Source: Mesorhizobium atlanticum (GTDB lineage: Bacteria > Pseudomonadota > Alphaproteobacteria > Rhizobiales > Rhizobiaceae). From it: DNA of 64,000 nt. The stretch covers positions 310,001 through 374,000 of the forward strand of contig NZ_QMBQ01000005.1 in the NCBI RefSeq assembly GCF_003289965.1. Direction: 5' to 3'. This document shows positions 54,351 to 62,350 of the stretch, piece after piece. How positions within the stretch are numbered: the first letter of the stretch is position 1; every line of letters starts with the position of its first letter. Made by a program: the position numbers and the translations under genes. The notes under the pieces were generated by a model, which worked only from the letters and a program-made list of their open reading frames with translations, ran no database searches and had not been told where the DNA came from.

Positions 54351-55190
54351 TTAGGGTAATTGTTCTCCCAGACGTCGAAGCTCCAGAATAGCGTTGTTAT
54401 TCCCTTGGCGAGCTGCCTTGCGCAGCCAAGTACGGGCTTGATCCAAGTCCTGCGGGATACCCTCGCCTCTGGAATACATTATTCCGAGATTACTGGCCGC
54501 GTCCGGGTCACCTTGCTCGGCGGATTTGCGGTACCATGACAGCGCGAGATTGTAGTCTTGAGGAACCCCCAAGCCTTTTTGGTACAAAACACCCAGGCCA
54601 TTCTCTCCAACCAGATCTCCAGCTTCAGCTGCCTGTCTGTACAAGATTGCTGCCTCAGAGATATCTTTTTGGATGCCGCGCCCCGTAAGGTAAAGTAACG
54701 CCAGGTCTGCTCGTCCAAGCGAGTTTCCGGCGTCCGCAGCCTTACCATACCAATAGGCCGCCATAACGTAGTCTTGGGGGACGCCGCGTCCGTAGATGTA
54801 CATCCCCCCGAGATTTACTTCTCCGTGAACATTTCCTTGCTCGGCAGCCATCCGATAAAGAGCGACTGCCTTGACAACATCTACCGGAACACCGCGACCC
54901 TTGGAGTACATTGCTCCGACGGCGCATTGAGCGTCTGCCAGACCCTGATCGGCCGCCTTCTGGTACCAGACCAACGCGGTCGGGAAATCCTGCTTCACGC
55001 CACGGCCCGTTTCGTAAATCAACCCGAGGCCGAATTCGGCTGTTGCGACCCCTTGCTCCGCAAGCGGCCGCCAATAGTCCAACGCAATGCCGTATTGACC
55101 CTTGTCATAAGCCTCTTGCCCCGCGTCAGCATGGGCAGGAGTCGCCGACAGAAATGCGGCAATAGCGCTGGCACCCAATAGTTCGCGCAC
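54351..55190 (-). CDS. secreted Sel1-repeat protein
   Basis: 279 residues from a GTG. A short signal peptide (GASAIAAFLSATPAHA) is followed by about seven Sel1-like repeats of 36 residues, each with the pattern A-x-x-x-G-x-x-Y-x-x-G-x-G-V-x-x-D (for example GLIYETGRGVKQDFPTALVW and GVLYQKGLGVPQDYNLALSW). Such solenoids mediate protein contacts. The gene is visibly less GC-rich than its neighbours (about 53% in the first 60 bases by my count), suggesting acquisition. Convergent with the lyase gene. Confidence 0.92.
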   Translation of the reverse strand: MRELLGASAIAAFLSATPAHADAGQEAYDKGQYGIALDYWRPLAEQGVATAEFGLGLIYETGRGVKQDFPTALVWYQKAADQGLADAQCAVGAMYSKGRGVPVDVVKAVALYRMAAEQGNVHGEVNLGGMYIYGRGVPQDYVMAAYWYGKAADAGNSLGRADLALLYLTGRGIQKDISEAAILYRQAAEAGDLVGENGLGVLYQKGLGVPQDYNLALSWYRKSAEQGDPDAASNLGIMYSRGEGIPQDLDQARTWLRKAARQGNNNAILELRRLGEQLP

Positions 55191-55439
55191 GGAGACACCT
55201 CGGCGACCTTAGAAGGTTGAAACCATCTTTTGAAACTACGGTAGGCCATTATATGCGTCGAGTAACATAGACATGAGGACAATCGAATTTGAAGCTAACA
55301 TGCCCACACCCCCCGGATTTGTGGCATTTCGTCTGCACGCGGCTACCTCTCCCCGTCACGCCCGTGGCCTAACGCTCCCACCTTTGCAATTTCCGATTCC
55401 CCACTAAACTACCCCCAGCTTGCGATCTCCGGAGGCGTG

Positions 55440-56681
55440 ATGCGCGTGATCGTCTTGGGTGGCGGCGTGGTCGGCGTCACCACCGCTTACCAGCTGCAGA
55501 AGGACGGGCACGAGGTGGTCATCCTCGAGCGCCAGCAGCAGGTCGCCGCCGAGACCAGCTGGGGCAATGCCGGCATGATCGCGCCGGGGCATTCCTTCGT
55601 CTGGTCCTCGCCCAGGGCGCCGATGATCCTGCTGAAATCACTGGTGCTGAAGGATCAGGCGCTGCGCTTCAGGCTCTCGGCCGATCCCCGGCTCTACAGT
55701 TGGTCGTGGCTGTTCCTGATGGAATGCACGGCCGAGAAGGCCAGGCGCAACACGCTGCTCAAGCACCGCCTCGCCGTCTATTCGCAATCCGTGCTGCAAC
55801 AGGTCGTCGCCGATGAGGCCATCGACTACGATCGCAACGATCGCGGCATCCTCTATTTTTATCGCAGCCAGCAGGCGCTCGACAAAGGTGTCGAACATAT
55901 GCGGCTGCTGGAATCCGACGGGCAACTGATCAAGGTGCTCGACCGCGACGCCGTCGTCGCGCTCGATCCGGCGCTGGCCTCGGCCAAGGAAAAGATTGCC
56001 GGCGGCATCCATTGCCCGACCGACGAGACCGGCGACCCGGCGAAATTCACCCGGGCGCTGGCCGCCAAGGTGGTCGAGCGCGGCGGTGAGATCCGCACCG
56101 GCACCACCATCACTGGCATCGAGATATCTGGCGACGGCGTCGCGCAGGTGATGACGGACAAGGGGGCGGTCAAGGGCGACGCCTATGTGCTGGCGCTCGG
56201 CTCCTATAGCCCGCTGATCGCCAGGACGATCGGGCTCAGCCTGCCGATCTATCCGATCAAGGGCTATTCGCTGACCATTCCGATCGGCAACCGGCCGGCG
56301 CCGCCGACCATCGCCGCGATCGACGAGCATAATCTGGTCGCCGTCTCGCGCTTCGGCGACCGGCTGCGCGTCACCGCCACCGCGGAATTCGCCGGCTACG
56401 ACACCAGCCACAAGCCGGCCGATTTCGCCTTCATGAAGGGCGTGACGGAGGAGCTTTATCCCGAAGGCGCCGATTACGACCGCGCCGAGATGTGGGCGGG
56501 TCTCAGGCCCATGACGCCCAACAACCTGCCCGAGTTCGGCCAGCGGCACCTTCGCAATCTCTACCTCAACACCGGGCACGGCCATATCGGCTGGACCATG
56601 TCGCATGGCTCGGCCCGCATCACCGCCGACCTCATCGCCGGCCGCAAGCCGGCCATTTCGATGGATGGACTTTTGAACTGA
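55440..56681 (+). CDS. dadA: D-amino-acid dehydrogenase
   Basis: 413 residues from the ATG after GGAGG; a GTG one codon earlier is too close to it. FAD motif VIVLGGGVVGVTTAYQLQKD and the DadA-type ETSWGNAGMIAPGHSF, then PIKGYSLTIPIG and the C-terminal LYLNTGHGHIGWTMSHGSAR. It deaminates D-amino acids at the membrane and passes electrons to quinone. It is followed 56 bases later by a racemase-superfamily gene, suggesting a D-amino-acid pathway. Confidence 0.94.
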   Translation: MRVIVLGGGVVGVTTAYQLQKDGHEVVILERQQQVAAETSWGNAGMIAPGHSFVWSSPRAPMILLKSLVLKDQALRFRLSADPRLYSWSWLFLMECTAEKARRNTLLKHRLAVYSQSVLQQVVADEAIDYDRNDRGILYFYRSQQALDKGVEHMRLLESDGQLIKVLDRDAVVALDPALASAKEKIAGGIHCPTDETGDPAKFTRALAAKVVERGGEIRTGTTITGIEISGDGVAQVMTDKGAVKGDAYVLALGSYSPLIARTIGLSLPIYPIKGYSLTIPIGNRPAPPTIAAIDEHNLVAVSRFGDRLRVTATAEFAGYDTSHKPADFAFMKGVTEELYPEGADYDRAEMWAGLRPMTPNNLPEFGQRHLRNLYLNTGHGHIGWTMSHGSARITADLIAGRKPAISMDGLLN

Positions 56682-56737
56682 GAGCAGGATCCTGTTGAGC
56701 GAGACCTGTCCTCGCTCCGATCGAGAAAGGGAATGCC

Positions 56738-57544
56738 ATGTCCGCCAGTCTTGCCGCCGCGCCGCGTTCCGCCTCCGGACCGGTCGATCTGGGCGTGCTG
56801 CCATCCGAGATCGATGGCGGCCTCGCCTCGCGCGCGGCGATCGGCCTGGCGATCCTCGCCACCGATCAGACGCTGGAGCACGAGTTCCGCGCGCTGGTGC
56901 GCATTCCGGGCGTCGCCTTCTACGAGGCGCGCCTGTTCAACGACAACGACATCACGCCCGACACTTTGCGCGCCATCGGCCCGCGCATCGCGCCCACCGT
57001 CGACCTCATCCTGCCCTCGATCCCGCTCGACGTCGTCGGCTTCGGCTGCACCTCGGCGACCATGACGCTCGGCGAGGAAGCCGTCTTCGCCGAGATCAGG
57101 AAGGCGCGGCCGGGCGTCGCCTGCACCACGCCGGTCACCGGCGCCCTGGCCGCCTTCAAGGCGCTGGGCGCGAAGGGCATCGGCCTGCTGACCCCTTACG
57201 CGCCCGAGATCAACCAGGGCCTGGTGCGCTATTTCACCGGCCGCGGCCTCGACATCGCCGCCGTTGCCACCTTCGACCGCCGCGACGACCGCGAGGCCGC
57301 CCGCATCTCGCTCGCCTCGATCGAGGCGGCCGCCGAGCGCATGGCTGAAGTGCCCGGCGTTGATGCGATCTTCATCTCCTGCACCAGCCTGCGCGTCGCC
57401 GAGGCGGTCGCCGATCTCGAACGCCGCATCGGCATTCCCGTCACCTCTTCCAACCATGCCATGGCCTGGCACTGCCTGCGGCTCGCCGGCATCGACGACG
57501 TGGTGCCGGCGGGTGGCAGGCTGTTCGCGCTGCCGGCCGCGTGA
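56738..57544 (+). CDS. Asp/Glu racemase-superfamily protein (maleate isomerase/AMDase type)
   Basis: 268 residues. The two catalytic cysteine positions of the superfamily are both present: GFGCTSATMTLG near residue 105 and IFISCTSLRVAEAV near 210. ITSSNHAMAWHC-like sequence (VTSSNHAMAWHCLRLAGI) ends the family core. Members include maleate cis-trans isomerase, arylmalonate decarboxylase, and ectoine-utilisation EutA. The N-terminal 25 residues are variable. The neighbouring dadA favours a role in amino-acid or amino-acid-derived acid isomerisation; substrate unknown. Confidence 0.85.
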   Translation: MSASLAAAPRSASGPVDLGVLPSEIDGGLASRAAIGLAILATDQTLEHEFRALVRIPGVAFYEARLFNDNDITPDTLRAIGPRIAPTVDLILPSIPLDVVGFGCTSATMTLGEEAVFAEIRKARPGVACTTPVTGALAAFKALGAKGIGLLTPYAPEINQGLVRYFTGRGLDIAAVATFDRRDDREAARISLASIEAAAERMAEVPGVDAIFISCTSLRVAEAVADLERRIGIPVTSSNHAMAWHCLRLAGIDDVVPAGGRLFALPAA

Positions 57545-57599
57545 GCGGCGAGTCGAACTTTCAGGCGACCGTCATGCATTGTCCATTGTAGCGCTGGTC

Positions 57600-57892
57600 G
57601 ACCCTCACTCCGTCTCGGCTTCGCCGAGCCACCTCTCCCCCGATCGACGGGGTAGAGGAAAGGGCGCCAAGCTTTTTGCCGTCAACGCTCGTCCAGCAAG
57701 GCTCCCTTCCTTTCCCTCCGGAGGGGGGAAAGGTGGCGCTGCGAAGCAGCAACGGATTGGGGGAACCACGTGGCAATCAAGCCTCGGCCCGATCAGTCAC
57801 GCCAGTCACGGAAGATGTGCGCATGCCGTAGAAAAAGTAGGGAGAGGTGGCCGCGAAGCTGACGGAGCGGGGGCAGCGCTGCCCTATGCGAT
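57600..57892. repeat. cluster of family C palindrome fragments
   Basis: The 442-base spacer after the racemase-superfamily gene contains three recognisable pieces: CACTCCGTCTCGGCTTCGCC with CACCTCTCCCCC (57606-57640), CTTTCCCTCCGGAGGGGGGA with AAGGTGGCGCTGCGAAGCAG (57711-57750), and GGGAGAGGTGGCCGCGAAGC (57840-57859). These match parts of the repeats at 9729 and 11315. No gene is supported in the spacer. Confidence 0.65.
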
Positions 57893-57986
57893 TAAAGCCG
57901 ATCATCCGCCCGTTAACGGAATCGGAAGGAGATGTTTAACGCTTCGTCTCTATGTCCCGCCTCGGGGAGGCGCAGACAGAGCGAGC

Positions 57987-58169
57987 ATGATGAACGACAG
58001 CCCCGAAAAGCGAAATGAATGGCGTGCCATCTTCTACGTGCAGGCCCGCGTCGCCATCCTGTTTGTGCCGGTCGTGCTCAGCCTGCTGCTCATCGGCATC
58101 TTCGCCGGCAACGAGCGCAAATCCGTGCCCGACGCCGTCGATCCGACCGTGACGAGCTCGGTGCGCTGA
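57987..58169 (+). CDS. small single-helix membrane protein
   Basis: 60 residues starting MMNDSPEKRNEWRAIFYVQA. One strong hydrophobic helix (VAILFVPVVLSLLLIGIFAG, about 25-44) is followed by a polar tail ending TSSVR. The second ATG codon is an alternative start. The only purine-rich site, GGGGAGG, lies 16 bases upstream, which is longish. The stop is 2 bases before the third RIME-like repeat. No family recognised. Confidence 0.6.
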   Translation: MMNDSPEKRNEWRAIFYVQARVAILFVPVVLSLLLIGIFAGNERKSVPDAVDPTVTSSVR

Positions 58170-58171
58170 TT

Positions 58172-58273
58172 AGAGCAATTCCAGGAAAAGTGTGAGCGGT
58201 TTTCCGTCCGGAATTGCGTAAAAACAAGGGACAGAGTGGTTCGCCGTTTCCGTGAAACGGTGAAACGCTCTAG
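58172..58273. repeat. RIME-like intergenic repeat, copy 3
   Basis: TAGAGCAATTCCAGG to GAAACGCTCTAG, nearly identical to copies at 4630 and 42371. It lies between the small membrane protein and the convergent UBP zinc-finger gene. Confidence 0.92.
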
Positions 58274-58294
58274 ACGCGGCCCGGACGGCTGGAC

Positions 58295-58600
58295 TCAGAC
58301 AAACTTCGGGATCGGCCCGTTCTGCGGCGTCGTATCGCCCTCGAGGTCGACAAAAACCTCGTCGACGAAGCACCAGGCCCAGCCTTCCGGCGGGTCGTAG
58401 CCTTCGATGATCGGATGCTGCGTGGCGTGGAAATGCTTTGTCGCGTGGCGATTGGGCGAGTCGTCGCAGCAGCCGACATGGCCGCAGGTGCGGCAGAGCC
58501 TCAGATGCACCCACCAGGAGCCGCTCTTCAGGCATTCCTCGCAGCCCAGCGCGCTCGGCGTGACCTTTTTGATGTCCCTGGTGTGCCTGCATTCGTCCAT
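58295..58600 (-). CDS. UBP-type zinc finger protein
   Basis: 101 residues from MDECRHTRDIKKVTPSALGC. Cys/His pairs follow the ZnF-UBP order: C4/H6, C20 and C23 (GCEECLKSG), LRLCRTCGHVGCCDD, then RHATKHFHATQHPI. The end carries the conserved WCFVDE. In eukaryotes this fold binds the ubiquitin C terminus; bacteria lack ubiquitin, so the ligand is unknown. The gene is 26 bases downstream of the flavoprotein gene, and the two are almost certainly co-transcribed. Confidence 0.9.
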   Translation of the reverse strand: MDECRHTRDIKKVTPSALGCEECLKSGSWWVHLRLCRTCGHVGCCDDSPNRHATKHFHATQHPIIEGYDPPEGWAWCFVDEVFVDLEGDTTPQNGPIPKFV

Positions 58601-58626
58601 CGCTGGGTCCTCGCCGGTTCGCTGAT

Positions 58627-60303
58627 CTATTCGTTTACGGCGGCGGCGCCGCCGTTCCGCGCCAGATAGGCATGCAACGCCGCGACCACCTGCGCGCCCT
58701 CGCCGACGGCGGCCGCGACCCGCTTGGTCGAGCCGCACCGCACGTCGCCGATTGCGAAGACACCGCCGCGGCTGGTTTCCATCAGCCCGTGACCCGGCGT
58801 CGTGTCCGGCCCGGTGCGCACGAAACCCTTGGCATCCAGCGCCACATTGCAGTTCGCCAGCCAGTCGGTGTTCGGATCGGCGCCGATGAAGAGGAAGAGG
58901 TGATGGATGGCGCGTTCCGTCTCCTCGCCGGTTATCCGGTTGCGCCAGCGCAGCCGCTGGAGATTGCCGTCATGGCCCTCCAGCGCCACCACTTCGGTCT
59001 GCGTCAGCACCTCGATGTTGGGCTGCGCCTTGATGCGCTCGACAAGATAGCGCGACATGGTGGCGTCGAGGCTGTCGCGGCGAGCCAGCAGCGTCACCTT
59101 GCGCACCTGGCTCGCCAGATAGACGGCCGCCTGGCCGGCCGAATTGCCGGCGCCGACCAGCGCCACCTCCTGGCTCTGGCAAAGCCTGGCCTCGATCGGC
59201 GAGGCCCAGTAATGCACGGACGTCCCCTCGAACTGCGCCAGGTTGGCGATGTCGAGGCGGCGGTAGCGCGCGCCGCTGGCGATCACCACCGCGCGTGAAC
59301 GCACGCTCTCGCCATCGCCGATCGCAAGCCTGTAGCGGGCGCCGTCGCCGTCGTCGTCGAGCAGCTTCGCCTCGTCGGGAATGACCATCTCGACGCCGAA
59401 TTTCTGCGCCTGGTTGTAGGCGCGCGCCATCAGCGCCATGCCGGTGATGCCGGTCGGGAAGCCGAGATAGTTTTCGATCCGGGCCGAGGCACCCGCTTGC
59501 CCGCCGAAGGCGCGGCAGTCGAGCACGATCGTCGACAGGCCTTCCGAGGCGGCATAGACCGCCGCTGCCAGCCCGGCGGGTCCGGCGCCGACGATCGCCA
59601 CGTCATAGACCTTGTCGGCATCGATAGGCCGCAGCAGGCCGACACAGCGGGCAAGCTCGTTCTCGCCTGGATTGTGCATCAGCTTGCCGTTCGGGCAGAG
59701 CACGATCGGCAGATGGTGCGGGTCGACATGGAACCGCTCGATCAGCGTCTTGGCGCAAGGGTCGGTGTCGGAATCGAGCGCACGATGGGGAAGCCCGCTG
59801 CGGCGCAGGAAACCTTGCAGCCGCAGCACGTCGCCATTGCCCGGAGGGCCGATGACGACCGGCCCGCTGGCGCCGCTTTCGAGCAGCCCGACGCGGCGCA
59901 GGATCAGCGCCCGCATGACGCGCTCGCCGAGATTGGCCTCCTGCACCATCAGGTCGCGCAGCCGCTGCGAGGGGATGACGATCGCTTCGACCGGCTCGAC
60001 CGCCTCGGCATTGACCAGCGACGGCCGGTTCGACAGCTGCGCCAGCTCGCCGATGAAATTGCCCGCGCCATGGGTGACGATCGGCTCAGGCCGGCCGAGC
60101 CCGCCGGCCTGGGTGATGTCGACCTTGCCCGACAGGATGAGGATCACGCCTGGCGAAATCGTGCCGGCCGTCACGATATGCTCGCCGGCGGCATAGGAGC
60201 GTGCCTCGCCGAAGCGCCGCATGCGCTCGATATCCGCATCCGAAAGGATCGGGAACATCTGGTCGCGGCGGGCGGCGATGGTCGGGCTGACGGAAGGAGC
60301 CAT
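58627..60303 (-). CDS. cNMP-binding domain fused to thioredoxin-reductase-like flavoprotein
   Basis: 558 residues in three parts. Residues about 15-135 are a cyclic-nucleotide-binding domain (SGKVDITQAGG, NFIGELAQLSNRPSLV). About 145-215 resemble a thioredoxin/glutaredoxin-fold segment. About 230-550 form a thioredoxin-reductase-like FAD/NAD(P) domain: VAIVGAGPAGLAAAVYAASE, FGGQAGASARIENYLGFP, VALVGAGNSAGQAAVYLASQ, FAIGDVRCGSTKRVAAAVGEG. Where thioredoxin reductases have the CATC redox motif, this protein reads HYWASPIEA, so it cannot be an ordinary thioredoxin reductase. Confidence 0.9.
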   Translation of the reverse strand: MAPSVSPTIAARRDQMFPILSDADIERMRRFGEARSYAAGEHIVTAGTISPGVILILSGKVDITQAGGLGRPEPIVTHGAGNFIGELAQLSNRPSLVNAEAVEPVEAIVIPSQRLRDLMVQEANLGERVMRALILRRVGLLESGASGPVVIGPPGNGDVLRLQGFLRRSGLPHRALDSDTDPCAKTLIERFHVDPHHLPIVLCPNGKLMHNPGENELARCVGLLRPIDADKVYDVAIVGAGPAGLAAAVYAASEGLSTIVLDCRAFGGQAGASARIENYLGFPTGITGMALMARAYNQAQKFGVEMVIPDEAKLLDDDGDGARYRLAIGDGESVRSRAVVIASGARYRRLDIANLAQFEGTSVHYWASPIEARLCQSQEVALVGAGNSAGQAAVYLASQVRKVTLLARRDSLDATMSRYLVERIKAQPNIEVLTQTEVVALEGHDGNLQRLRWRNRITGEETERAIHHLFLFIGADPNTDWLANCNVALDAKGFVRTGPDTTPGHGLMETSRGGVFAIGDVRCGSTKRVAAAVGEGAQVVAALHAYLARNGGAAAVNE

Positions 60304-60392
60304 TGCGCGACCGTAGCGTCATGGCCGCCGGGTTTGAAGCGCTTTGTTGGAGGACTGGCCGGAAGGGGAGGTGCCTGAAGGCCTACACGCCT

Positions 60393-60573
60393 TCGTCATC
60401 CACGGGCGAAGCAAGGAGCGAAGCGAGGCGGCGCAGACCCGAGGATCCATGCCGCGATCTCGAGGCCCCGCCACGGAGCAGAATTCTGCACCGCTGCACC
60501 GCTCATATGTAACGGAATGGATCCCAGGGTCTCCGCGACGGAGCTACGCTCCTGCTTCGCCCTGGGATGACGA
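60393..60573. repeat. nested palindromic repeat (family D, copy 4)
   Basis: Starts TCGTCATCCACGGGCG, ends CCCTGGGATGACGA, with AGCAGAATTCTGC at the core. It occupies much of the 405-base spacer between the flavoprotein start and tRNA-Leu; apart from the hairpin next to the tRNA, nothing else is seen there. Confidence 0.85.
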
Positions 60574-60651
60574 GGCTCAGAGGCTACAGCCAATCGCGAA
60601 TGTCGTATCTGGGGAGCGCGATCCCATTGGCAGTCGGGATGATTCGGCGAC

Positions 60652-60707
60652 CCTTTCGCTCTTGGAGCTCCGGGATGGCCTGCCATCCGAAGCTCGAAGA
60701 GCGAAGG
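60652..60707 (-). terminator. long hairpin immediately downstream of tRNA-Leu
   Basis: On the minus strand CCTTCGCTCTTCGAGCTTCG followed by GATGGC pairs with GCCATCCCGGAGCTCCAAGA then GCGAAAGG, a stem of about 24 pairs with few mismatches and a 2-base loop. It begins 2 bases after the CCA end of the tRNA. No T tract follows, so it may be a processing or termination structure. Confidence 0.55.
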
Positions 60708-60708
60708 A

Positions 60709-60793
60709 TGGTGCCCAGAAGAGGACTCGAACCTCCACTCCTTGCGGAACACGGACCTGAACCGTGCGCGTCTACCAATTCCGCCATCTGGGC
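60709..60793 (-). tRNA. tRNA-Leu (anticodon CAG)
   Basis: 85 bases including an encoded CCA. The acceptor stem GCCCAGA/TCTGGGC, the D-loop GGCGGAATTGGTAGACGC, the anticodon stem-loop CACGG-TTCAGGT-CCGTG (anticodon CAG), a long variable arm, and the T arm GGTTCGAGTCC are all present. This is a class II tRNA, as expected for leucine. It reads CUG codons. It stands 80 bases upstream of nothing but gpmA, which is on the same strand and ends before it. Confidence 0.96.
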
Positions 60794-60873
60794 TGGTGGG
60801 CGCTCATGTAAGCGGGCAAACGATATGTGTCAACGCGCTTTTTTCGTGGCTCGCCCTGGCTGGCCGAATGGCC

Positions 60874-61494
60874 TCACCCCTCCAGCACTTCTTTCTTCGC
60901 CACGGTGGAGTCGGCGTTGAGCTTGTAGATGACCGGCACGCCGGTGCCGAGCTCGAGCTTGACGATCTCCTCGCCGCTCTTGCCGTCCAGCGCCATGATC
61001 AGCGCGCGCAGCGAATTGCCGTGGGCGGCGACCAGCACCGTCTCGCCGCGCAGCACATGCGGCTGTACCTCATGCAGGTAATAGGGCCACACGCGCGCGC
61101 CGGTGTCCTTCAGGCTTTCGCCGCCGGGCGGGGCGATGTCGTAGGAACGGCGCCAGATATGCACCTGCTCCTCGCCCCACTTCTTGCGCGCGTCGTCCTT
61201 GTTGAGGCCGGAGAGGTCACCATAGTCGCGCTCGTTGAGCGCCTGGTCGCGGATGGTCTTGAGATCGCTCTGGCCGACCACGTCGAGGATGTGCTGGCAG
61301 GTCTTCTGCGCCCGCTTCAGGGCCGACGTGTAGGCGATGTCGAATTTTAGGCCGCGCGCCTTGAGCTTTTCGCCGGCCGCAAGCGCTTCCGCATTGCCCT
61401 GGTCGGTCAGGTCGACATCGCGCCAGCCGGTGAACAGGTTCTTCAGGTTCCATTCGCTCTGGCCGTGGCGCACGAGCACGAGAGTTCCCGACAT
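60874..61494 (-). CDS. gpmA: 2,3-bisphosphoglycerate-dependent phosphoglycerate mutase
   Basis: 206 residues. The phosphohistidine motif LVLVRHGQSEWNLKNLFTGW is at the N terminus, with NERDYGDLSGLNKDDARKKW and the second histidine in VLVAAHGNSLRALI. It interconverts 3- and 2-phosphoglycerate. The length is slightly short of E. coli GpmA (250), as is usual in rhizobia. It follows dapB by 34 bases. Confidence 0.96.
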   Translation of the reverse strand: MSGTLVLVRHGQSEWNLKNLFTGWRDVDLTDQGNAEALAAGEKLKARGLKFDIAYTSALKRAQKTCQHILDVVGQSDLKTIRDQALNERDYGDLSGLNKDDARKKWGEEQVHIWRRSYDIAPPGGESLKDTGARVWPYYLHEVQPHVLRGETVLVAAHGNSLRALIMALDGKSGEEIVKLELGTGVPVIYKLNADSTVAKKEVLEG

Positions 61495-61528
61495 GTTTGC
61501 TCCTTTGGAATTTTATGGAAGAGACGCC

Positions 61529-62350
61529 TCAGCTCAGGCCGAGCACATCCCGCATGGAATAAAGTCCGGGCTTCTTGCCGCGCGCCCAAAGCGCCGCCTT
61601 GACCGCGCCGCGGGCGAAGATCGCCCGGTCCTCGGCATGGTGGGACAGCGTGATGCGCTCGCCGGTGCCGGCAAGGATCACGCTGTGATCGCCGACCACG
61701 GAGCCGCCGCGCAGCGTGGCGAAGCCGATCGAGCCCGCCTTGCGCACGCCGGTATGGCCGTCGCGCACCCGCACGCTGTTGCCGGCAAGATCGATGCCGC
61801 GCCCTTTCGCCGCCGCCTCGCCGAGCAGCAGCGCCGTGCCGGACGGGGCGTCGACCTTGTGGCGGTGGTGCATTTCCAGGATCTCGATGTCGAAATCCTC
61901 CGGGTCGAGCGCCTTAGCGGCCTGCTCGACCAGCACCGCCAGAAGGTTGACGCCGAGGCTCATATTACCGGATTTGACGATCGTCGCATGCCGCGCGGCG
62001 GCGGCGATCCTGGCATTGTCGTCGGCCGAGCAGCCGGTGGTGCCGATGACATGAACGATACGCGCCTGCGCGGCATAGCCGGCGAATTCGACGCTTGCGG
62101 CCGGCGCGGTGAAATCGAGCACGCCGTCAGCCTTGGCGAAGGCCGGCAGCGGATCGTCGACGATCGGCACGTTGATGATGCCGATGCCGGCAAGCTCACC
62201 GGCATCCTTGCCGAGATGCGGGGAGTCCGGCCGCTCGATCGCGGCTGCGACGCGCGCGCCGGGCATCGTGTGTATGGCGCGGATCAGCGTCTGGCCCATG
62301 CGGCCCGCGGCGCCCACCACGACCAGGCCCATATCGCCGGCTTCGCTCAT
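61529..62350 (-). CDS. dapB: 4-hydroxy-tetrahydrodipicolinate reductase
   Basis: 273 residues. NAD(P)-binding VVVGAAGRMGQTLIRAIH at the N terminus; the catalytic region EMHHRHKVDAPSGTALLLGE is intact. It performs the second step of the lysine/diaminopimelate branch. Its ATG overlaps the stop of the upstream ABC transporter gene (ATGA); MGLVVVG seven codons in is an alternative start. Confidence 0.96.
   Translation of the reverse strand: MSEAGDMGLVVVGAAGRMGQTLIRAIHTMPGARVAAAIERPDSPHLGKDAGELAGIGIINVPIVDDPLPAFAKADGVLDFTAPAASVEFAGYAAQARIVHVIGTTGCSADDNARIAAAARHATIVKSGNMSLGVNLLAVLVEQAAKALDPEDFDIEILEMHHRHKVDAPSGTALLLGEAAAKGRGIDLAGNSVRVRDGHTGVRKAGSIGFATLRGGSVVGDHSVILAGTGERITLSHHAEDRAIFARGAVKAALWARGKKPGLYSMRDVLGLS

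Noticed and set aside
60652..60793. Integrative element attachment site at tRNA-Leu
   Set aside because: No integrase, no displaced copy of the tRNA 3' end, and flanking genes are core (gpmA, dapB).
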